Shown: positions 6,145 through 10,855 of the stretch, in pieces | How the letters are laid out: every line of letters begins with the position of its first letter | How positions within the stretch are numbered: position 1 is the stretch's first letter | NCBI GenBank assembly: GCA_050698355.1 | Contig: JBOHBN010000384.1 | Coordinates: 1-10,855, forward strand | Direction: 5' to 3' | Source: JBOHBN01 sp050698355 | GTDB taxonomy: Bacteria; Actinomycetota; Actinomycetes; Streptosporangiales; WHST01 | Length of the DNA: 10,855 nucleotides | Notes under the pieces: generated by a model | Database searches by the model: none | Seen by the model: the letters and a program-made list of their open reading frames with translations, nothing else | What the model was told of the DNA's origin: nothing | Program-made: the position numbers and the translations under genes

Positions 6145-6175
6145 TCCCCACATAACGTGGTCATTTGGGAAAGTC
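6140..6175. repeat. Second inverted repeat overlapping the first hairpin and the SDR stop codon
   Basis: GACTTTCCC (6140-6148) and GGGAAAGTC (6167-6175) form a perfect 9-bp stem over an 18-base loop. The loop region also contains CCAC/GTGG (6148-6151 with 6157-6160). Bases 6140-6144 are shared with the right arm of the 16-bp hairpin, so the two stems exclude each other. The distal arm reaches into the TGA of the SDR gene (6176-6174). Confidence 0.65.
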
Positions 6176-6941
6176 ACAGCGGGGTTACGTACGCCGCGTT
6201 GATGCCGCCGTCCACGAGGAACGTCGACGCGGTCACGAAGCTCGCCTCGTCGCTCGCGAGGAACAGCGCGGCGTTCGCGATCTCCTCGGGCTCGGCGAAC
6301 CTGCCGACCGGCACGTGCACCAGCCTCCGCTGCGCCCGTTCTGGGTCCTTGGCGAACAGCTCCTGTAGCAGCGGGGTGTTGACCGGTCCCGGGCACAGCG
6401 CGTTGACCCGGATGCCCCGGCGCGCGAACTCCACGCCCAGCTCGCGCGACATGGCGAGCACGCCACCCTTCGACGCGGTGTACGAGATCTGCGACGTCGC
6501 CGCGCCCATGACCGCGACGAACGATGCCGTGTTGATGATCGAGCCCGCGCCCTGGTCGAGCATGTACGGGAGCACCGCCTGGCAGCACAGGTACACGCTG
6601 GTCAGGTTGACCTGCTGCACCCGCTGCCAGGTATCCGCGTCGGTGTCGAGGATCGACTCGTCCTCCGGTGGGGAGATCCCGGCGTTGTTGAACGCGACGT
6701 CGACCCTGCCGTACGCCTCCGCCGCGCCGCGGAACAGCGCCGCCACCTCGTCCTTGCTCGTCACGTCGCAGTGCGCGTAGAGCCCGCCGACCTCGGCGGC
6801 GGCCTCCTTGCCGCGCGCGTCGTCGACGTCTGCGATGACGACACGCGCCCCTTCGGCAGCGAACCGCCGGGCCGCCGCGAGGCCGATGCCGCCGCAGCCG
6901 CCGGTCACGACCGTGACCTTCCCGTCGAGCCGGTCCCCCAT
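6174..6941 (-). CDS. Short-chain dehydrogenase/reductase (classical SDR)
   Basis: The 255-residue cytosolic enzyme has all classical SDR landmarks: nucleotide-binding TGGCGGIG (13-20), an acidic residue at the end of the second strand (Asp38 in VVIADVD) favouring NAD over NADP, NNAG (85-88), Asn112, catalytic Ser140, Tyr154 and Lys158 (YTASK), and PGPVNTP (184-190). It oxidises an alcohol or reduces a carbonyl. Placed between an aldehyde dehydrogenase and a glutamyl hydrolase, it may oxidise the hydroxyl of a gamma-glutamylated amino alcohol to the aldehyde; this is inference. The ATG at 6941 is chosen because GGAGGAG, inside the end of the aldehyde dehydrogenase gene, lies 11 bases upstream. 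The alternative GTG at 6953 sits directly against that site. Confidence 0.94.
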   Translation of the reverse strand: MGDRLDGKVTVVTGGCGGIGLAAARRFAAEGARVVIADVDDARGKEAAAEVGGLYAHCDVTSKDEVAALFRGAAEAYGRVDVAFNNAGISPPEDESILDTDADTWQRVQQVNLTSVYLCCQAVLPYMLDQGAGSIINTASFVAVMGAATSQISYTASKGGVLAMSRELGVEFARRGIRVNALCPGPVNTPLLQELFAKDPERAQRRLVHVPVGRFAEPEEIANAALFLASDEASFVTASTFLVDGGINAAYVTPL

Positions 6942-6949
6942 GTGCGCTC

Positions 6950-8341
6950 TCACTCCTCCGTCGCGATGAACACGTTCTTGACCTCGGTGAACGATTCCAG
7001 CGCGTCCGGTCCCAGCTCGCGGCCGACACCGGACTGCTTGAACCCGCCGAACGGCGTGGTGTACCGGACGGCGGAATGCGAGTTCACCGACAGGTTGCCT
7101 GCCTCAACACCGCGCGACACCCGGATGGCGCGGCCCACGTCTCTGGTCCAGATCGAACCGGACAGGCCGTACGGGCTGTCGTTGGCGGCAGCGACGGCGT
7201 CGGCCTCGTCGTCGAACGGCAACACCGCCACGACCGGCCCGAACACCTCCTCGCGCCAGACCGCATCGGTGTCGCTGCGAGGAAGCACGACGGTCGGCGG
7301 GTACCAGAAGCCGGCGCCGTCGGGTCGCTGCCCGCGAAACGCGACGTCCACGCCAGCGTCCTCGACGTACGACCGTACGCGATCGCGCTGCGCGTCAGTG
7401 ATGAGCGGCCCCATCTCCGCGTCCTCGGCACCCGGATCGCACACCCGCACGCCCTGCACGGCCGGCTCGAGCAGCTCCAGGAAGCGGTCGTAAACGCTGC
7501 GCTGCACGAGTATTCGGCTGCGCGCGCAGCAGTCCTGGCCCGCGTTGTCGAACACGCCGTACGGGGCCGTCGCCGCCGCGCGTTCGAGGTCGGCGTCGGC
7601 GAACACGACGTTGGCGCTCTTGCCGCCCATCTCCAGGGTGATGCGCTTGACCTGGTCGGCGGCCAGGGACATGATCCGCTTGCCCACGGCCGTCGAGCCG
7701 GTGAAGCTCACCTTGCGTACGGACGGGTGGGTGACGAACCGCTCGCCGACGACGCTGCCGCGGCCCGGTAGCACCGTGAACACGTGCTCGGGCAGCCCCG
7801 CCTCGACCGCGAGCTCGCCCAGCCGCATGGCCGTGAGCGGGGTCAGCTCGGCCGGCTTCAGCACCACCGTGTTGCCGGCCGCGAGCGCCGGCGCGAAGCC
7901 CCAGCCTGCGATGGGCATGGGGAAGTTCCACGGCACGACTATGCCGACCACGCCGAGCGGTTCGCGGAACGTGACGTCGAGGCCGCCGTCGACGGGGATC
8001 TGCTTGCCGCACAAGCGTTCCGGCGCACCCGCGTAGTAGGCGAGCACGTCGCGTACGTTCCCCGCTTCGCCGCGCGCATTCGTGACGGTGTGCCCGGAGT
8101 TGCGCACCTCGAGCGCCGCCAGCTCCTCGACGTGCGCGTCCACCGTCTCGGCGAACCGCCGCAGCAGCCGCGCACGTTCGGCGGCCGAGACCCGCCGCCA
8201 GCTCTCGTACGCGTGCGCCGCGTCGGCTATCGCCGCATCGGCCTCCTCGACCGACGCCATGGCGACGTCCTCGATCACCTGCTCGGTCGACGGGTCGACC
8301 ACCTCGTGTCGACCGCCGCCCGTCACCGTCGTTGCCGTCAT
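6950..8341 (-). CDS. NAD(P)-dependent aldehyde dehydrogenase
   Basis: This 463-residue enzyme of the ALDH superfamily oxidises an aldehyde to the acid. Visible residues are the oxyanion Asn139 in PWNFP (137-141), Lys162 in LKPAE, the cofactor loop FTGST (213-217), general base Glu237 in LEMGG, nucleophile Cys271 in NAGQDCC and the late motif EEVFGPV. It is slightly shorter than the usual 475-500 residues but has complete domains. The ATG at 8341 directly follows the TAG of the upstream ligase gene with no spacer, and GAGAGG before that stop can serve as ribosome site, so translation is coupled. In the pathway it should convert the gamma-glutamyl aldehyde to the gamma-glutamyl acid. A second cysteine adjoins the nucleophile. 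Confidence 0.95.
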   Translation of the reverse strand: MTATTVTGGGRHEVVDPSTEQVIEDVAMASVEEADAAIADAAHAYESWRRVSAAERARLLRRFAETVDAHVEELAALEVRNSGHTVTNARGEAGNVRDVLAYYAGAPERLCGKQIPVDGGLDVTFREPLGVVGIVVPWNFPMPIAGWGFAPALAAGNTVVLKPAELTPLTAMRLGELAVEAGLPEHVFTVLPGRGSVVGERFVTHPSVRKVSFTGSTAVGKRIMSLAADQVKRITLEMGGKSANVVFADADLERAAATAPYGVFDNAGQDCCARSRILVQRSVYDRFLELLEPAVQGVRVCDPGAEDAEMGPLITDAQRDRVRSYVEDAGVDVAFRGQRPDGAGFWYPPTVVLPRSDTDAVWREEVFGPVVAVLPFDDEADAVAAANDSPYGLSGSIWTRDVGRAIRVSRGVEAGNLSVNSHSAVRYTTPFGGFKQSGVGRELGPDALESFTEVKNVFIATEE

Positions 8342-9694
8342 CTACAACCTCTCGAACCCGCGGACACGTTCCCAGTCGGTCACCGCCGCCTCGAACGCGG
8401 CCAGCTCGACGTCCGCGGCGTGTAGGTAGTGCTCGACCACGTCGGCACCGAACATCTCCTTGGCCATCGTCGAAGCAGCGAACAGGTCACGGGCCTCCCG
8501 CAGGGTGGCCGGCACATGCGGCAGATCGCGCACGTACGCGTTGCCGTCGACGGGCGGGCCCGGATCCAGCTGCAGCTCGATACCACGCAGTCCGCTGGCG
8601 AGCATGGCTGCGAGAGCGAGGTACGGGTTCACGTCACCGCCGGGGAGCCGGTTCTCCACCCGCAGCGACGGGCCGTGGCCGACGACGCGCAGCGCGCACG
8701 TCCGGTTGTCGCGTCCCCACGCGACACGCGTCGGCGCGAACGTGCCGGGCTGCAGCCGCTTGTAGGAGTTGACGTTCGGCGCGTACAGCAGGGTCAGCTC
8801 GGCGAGCGCCTCCTGCACGCCAGCAAGGAAGTGCTCGAACACCGGCGTGGACCCGCTTCCGGTGTCGAAGACCGGGCTGCCATCCACCGCGCACAGGCTC
8901 ATGTGAATGTGGCAGGAGTTGCCCTCGCGCGCGTCGTACTTCGCCATGAACGTCAGCGACTTGCCGTGACTCGCGGCGATCTCCTTGGCACCCGTCTTGT
9001 AGACGGCGTGCTGGTCGGCGGTGGTGAGCGCGTCGGCGTAGCGGAACGCGATCTCGTGCTGGCCGAGGTTGCACTCACCCTTCGCCGACTCGACGACGAG
9101 CCCCGCGCCCGCCATGTGGTTCCTGATGTCGCGCAGGAGGGGCTCGACCTTCGTGGTGCCCAGCACCGAGTAGTCGACGTTGTAGCGGTTGGCCGGCGTG
9201 AGCCCTGAGTAGCCGGAGTCCCAAGCCTGCTCGTAGGTGTCCTCGAAGACGATGAACTCGAGCTCCGTACCGGCCATCGCCGTGTACCCGGCATCGGCGG
9301 CCCGCGCCACCTGCCGACCGAGGACCTGCCGGGGGCTCTGCGCCATCTCACCGCCGTCGACCAGGCCCAGATCGCACTGCACCATCGCGGTCGCGGGCAG
9401 CCACGGGATGAGCCGGAGCGTTCGCAGGTCGGGCCGGAGCTCCATGTCCCCGTACCCGCGCTCCCACGAGGTCAGCGTGTACCCGTCGACGGTGTTCATC
9501 TCGACGTCGGTAGCCATCTGGTAGTTGCAGCCCTCGACACCGTGCGCGAGCGCATCGTCCAGGAAGAACCTGGCGTGCAGCCGCTTGCCCTGCAACCTGC
9601 CCTGCATGTCGGTAAACGCGACGACGACGGTGTCGATGGTGCCTGAGTCGACCATGCGGCGCAGCGCGTCCAGCTCCAGTGGTGCGGCACTCAC
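8342..9694 (-). CDS. Glutamine synthetase-like gamma-glutamyl-amine ligase (GlnA4/PuuA type)
   Basis: The 450-residue protein has the glutamine synthetase fold: a beta-grasp N-terminus (about 5-110) and the catalytic domain. Metal and ATP residues are kept: Glu144 and Glu146 (ELEF), Glu207 and Glu214 (GECNLGQHE), His262 (CHIHMS), Arg313 (YKR), Arg328/Arg331, Glu347 and Arg349. The ammonium-site residues are not. The flap glutamate of GlnA (GYEAP) is Phe319 in GTFAP, and no DGSS motif occurs in the N-domain. The NRLPGGDVNPYLA segment contains no adenylylation-type tyrosine site that I can recognise. This pattern is typical of enzymes that glutamylate amines or amino alcohols. The GTG at 9694 is supported by AGGGAAGGGGAA upstream. 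The regulator gene ends 22 bases before it. Streptomyces GlnA4 (ethanolamine) is the closest functional guess. Confidence 0.92.
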   Translation of the reverse strand: MSAAPLELDALRRMVDSGTIDTVVVAFTDMQGRLQGKRLHARFFLDDALAHGVEGCNYQMATDVEMNTVDGYTLTSWERGYGDMELRPDLRTLRLIPWLPATAMVQCDLGLVDGGEMAQSPRQVLGRQVARAADAGYTAMAGTELEFIVFEDTYEQAWDSGYSGLTPANRYNVDYSVLGTTKVEPLLRDIRNHMAGAGLVVESAKGECNLGQHEIAFRYADALTTADQHAVYKTGAKEIAASHGKSLTFMAKYDAREGNSCHIHMSLCAVDGSPVFDTGSGSTPVFEHFLAGVQEALAELTLLYAPNVNSYKRLQPGTFAPTRVAWGRDNRTCALRVVGHGPSLRVENRLPGGDVNPYLALAAMLASGLRGIELQLDPGPPVDGNAYVRDLPHVPATLREARDLFAASTMAKEMFGADVVEHYLHAADVELAAFEAAVTDWERVRGFERL

Positions 9695-9716
9695 GTGCGG
9701 ATTCCCCTTCCCTGCG

Positions 9717-10451
9717 TCATGCGAGCAAACCCCGAAGCAGCGCGGACGTGGCGTCGCAGTGCTCCTCCATGACCTGCCTTGCCCGCTCCGGATCGCCGCC
9801 GAGCACGGCCGCGACGACCCCGGCGTGCTGGTCGTTCGAGTGCTCGATGTTGCGCCTCAGCACCGGGATCGCGTTCAGCATCTCGTTGAGGAGCGTCTGA
9901 GCCTGGGTGACCGACGAGACGAGCATGGGCGAGTCGGACAGCGTCACGATCGCCAGGTGCAGCCTGTGATCGGCAAGCCGGTGCGCCGACGTGTCCGCCG
10001 CGCCCTCCACGGCCGCGAGGCTCTGTCGCAGCCATGCGCGCTGCTCCGCGGTGAGGTCGCGGGTCGCGGCGAGGTACGCGGCACCGGGCTCCACGACGCG
10101 GCGGAAGTCGAGCGCGTCCTTGAGCTCGCTGCGCCGGTGCGAGAGGTCGGCGCCACTGCCGTCCGGGTCGGGCCCGGCGTAGATGACCTCCGTGCCGCCG
10201 CCACGGCCACGTCGGGTGCGGACCAGGTCGGCCTGCCGTAGCGCGCCGATCGCCTCGCGCACCGTGGCGCGGCTCACGCCGAGACGGTACGCCAGTTCCC
10301 GCTCCGGCGGGAGGAAGTCTCCCGCCGCGAAGACCCCGAGCCGTACGGCGCTCGCGAGCTGTTCGACGGTCGACTCGAACCCGTTGCGGTCGCGTACCGG
10401 GCGCAGCACCGCTTCCGGCAGCCCTGCGGTCGTCTCGGCTACATCGTTCAC
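9717..10451 (-). CDS. FadR-type GntR transcriptional regulator (FCD domain)
   Basis: The 244-residue regulator has an N-terminal winged helix-turn-helix (about 25-90), with FLPPERELAYRLGVSRATVR (46-65) as the GntR recognition core and an Arg/Gly-rich wing (RTRRGRGGG, 78-86). The C-terminal helical FCD ligand domain (about 108-232) carries the likely metal ligands Asp161 and His165 (DHRLH), His209 (DQHAG) and His231 (MEEHC). Such proteins usually repress a neighbouring catabolic operon and release DNA on binding a small acid. The GTG start at 10451 overlaps the TGA of the permease gene by four bases (GTGA), so translation is coupled. Being inside the operon, it probably regulates this operon; the operator should lie upstream of the permease, outside the window. 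Confidence 0.93.
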   Translation of the reverse strand: MNDVAETTAGLPEAVLRPVRDRNGFESTVEQLASAVRLGVFAAGDFLPPERELAYRLGVSRATVREAIGALRQADLVRTRRGRGGGTEVIYAGPDPDGSGADLSHRRSELKDALDFRRVVEPGAAYLAATRDLTAEQRAWLRQSLAAVEGAADTSAHRLADHRLHLAIVTLSDSPMLVSSVTQAQTLLNEMLNAIPVLRRNIEHSNDQHAGVVAAVLGGDPERARQVMEEHCDATSALLRGLLA

Positions 10452-10855
10452 GTGTTCGCCTCGGGTTCGTCTCCTGGTTCTCCTTCCAGGATCTTCGCGG
10501 CCTGCTTCGTCTCGTGACCAGGCGGCACGTCGCGCATGAAGTGCGTGCGTCCCTTGGCGAACCAGAAGATCGTGGCGAACGCGAAGACGACGAGCACGGC
10601 GATCGGCGCGTAGTTGAACGAGTCGATCGTGATCGGCTTGGCCGGAGGCAGCATGAACAGGATGACGATGAACGCGACCCAGATCACCGCGACCCAGCCG
10701 ATGAACGGGCTCCACTTGCCGAGGTTCCACGGCCCGACCTCGAACGTGGGGTTGATCCGCCGCAGGAACACCGGTGCGACGTACGCGATGTACAGGCCGA
10801 TCACCGCGATCGAGGTGACCGCGAGGTACGCGGTGTAGTTGAACAGCGCCGGGCT
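10448..10855 (-). CDS. APC-superfamily amino acid/amine permease, C-terminal part (cut by window edge)
   Basis: The frame stays open to the window edge and gives the last 135 residues, beginning SPALFNYTAYLAVTSIAVIG. It contains about three membrane helices (near residues 5-31, 54-74 and 82-101 of the fragment), with the FNYTAYLAVTSIA and GLYIAYVAPVFLRR segments typical of APC-type amino acid permeases. A charged cytoplasmic tail follows (about 102-135, acidic at the end: GEPGDEPEANT). It should import the amine or amino acid degraded by the downstream enzymes. The real start lies to the right of the window; an in-frame GTG at 10804 is internal to the domain. It overlaps the regulator gene by four bases. 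Confidence 0.88.
   Translation of the reverse strand, partial: SPALFNYTAYLAVTSIAVIGLYIAYVAPVFLRRINPTFEVGPWNLGKWSPFIGWVAVIWVAFIVILFMLPPAKPITIDSFNYAPIAVLVVFAFATIFWFAKGRTHFMRDVPPGHETKQAAKILEGEPGDEPEANT

Noticed and set aside
6101..6175. Insertion sequence or MITE
   Set aside because: There is no transposase, no clear target-site duplication and no second copy in the window. It was kept only as inverted repeats.
5626..6780. 384-codon plus-strand frame across the amidotransferase and SDR genes
   Set aside because: No domain is visible. It resembles the extended amidotransferase N-terminus (GLLY.CR.REGRL) only because both read through the same inverted repeat at 6101-6144.

Overview
The window is G+C-rich DNA with dense, tightly packed genes, GTG starts and strong third-position G/C bias. 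Together with a recA promoter region carrying a GAAC-N4-GTTC LexA box and a RecA-NDp-type promoter, and with DUF3046 and DUF6457 genes, this points to an actinobacterium. The genus cannot be fixed from sequence alone.

Left part (1-2736), housekeeping. The left edge holds the first 26 codons of recA on the minus strand. Its upstream region (81-297) contains two recognisable DNA-damage promoters. Divergent to recA is a flavin-reductase-domain gene (298-795, +). It converges across a short hairpin on a four-helix membrane protein of unknown function (829-1314, -), which lies downstream of a DUF3046 gene (1364-1564, -). DUF3046 is divergent from a small DUF6457 gene (1715-1951, +), and both genes carry the same 16-base motif just upstream of their starts. 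A type I methionine aminopeptidase (1969-2736, -) closes this part.

Middle (2737-5329). A two-gene unit encodes a YCII/DGPF-family protein and an ECF42-type sigma factor with a long C-terminal TPR-like extension. It is preceded by a sequence that fits an autoregulated ECF42 promoter (TGTCGA-N17-CGT). Convergent to it, one base from the sigma-factor stop codon, is a DUF72 protein.

Right part (5363-10855), a minus-strand catabolic operon. In transcription order it encodes an APC permease (truncated by the window edge), a FadR-type GntR regulator, a glutamine-synthetase-like ligase, an aldehyde dehydrogenase, a short-chain dehydrogenase and a class I glutamine amidotransferase. The first five genes overlap, abut or lie within about 22 bases of one another. 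The last follows after a 106-bp gap holding two hairpins whose arms compete. The enzyme set matches a gamma-glutamylation route: glutamylate an amine, oxidise the side chain, release glutamate. An alcohol-dehydrogenase-type SDR in place of a flavin amine oxidase favours an amino alcohol such as ethanolamine as substrate (compare Streptomyces GlnA4) over a diamine such as putrescine. No tRNA, rRNA, CRISPR array, transposase or integrase was seen, and no stretch over 300 bases lacks a gene.
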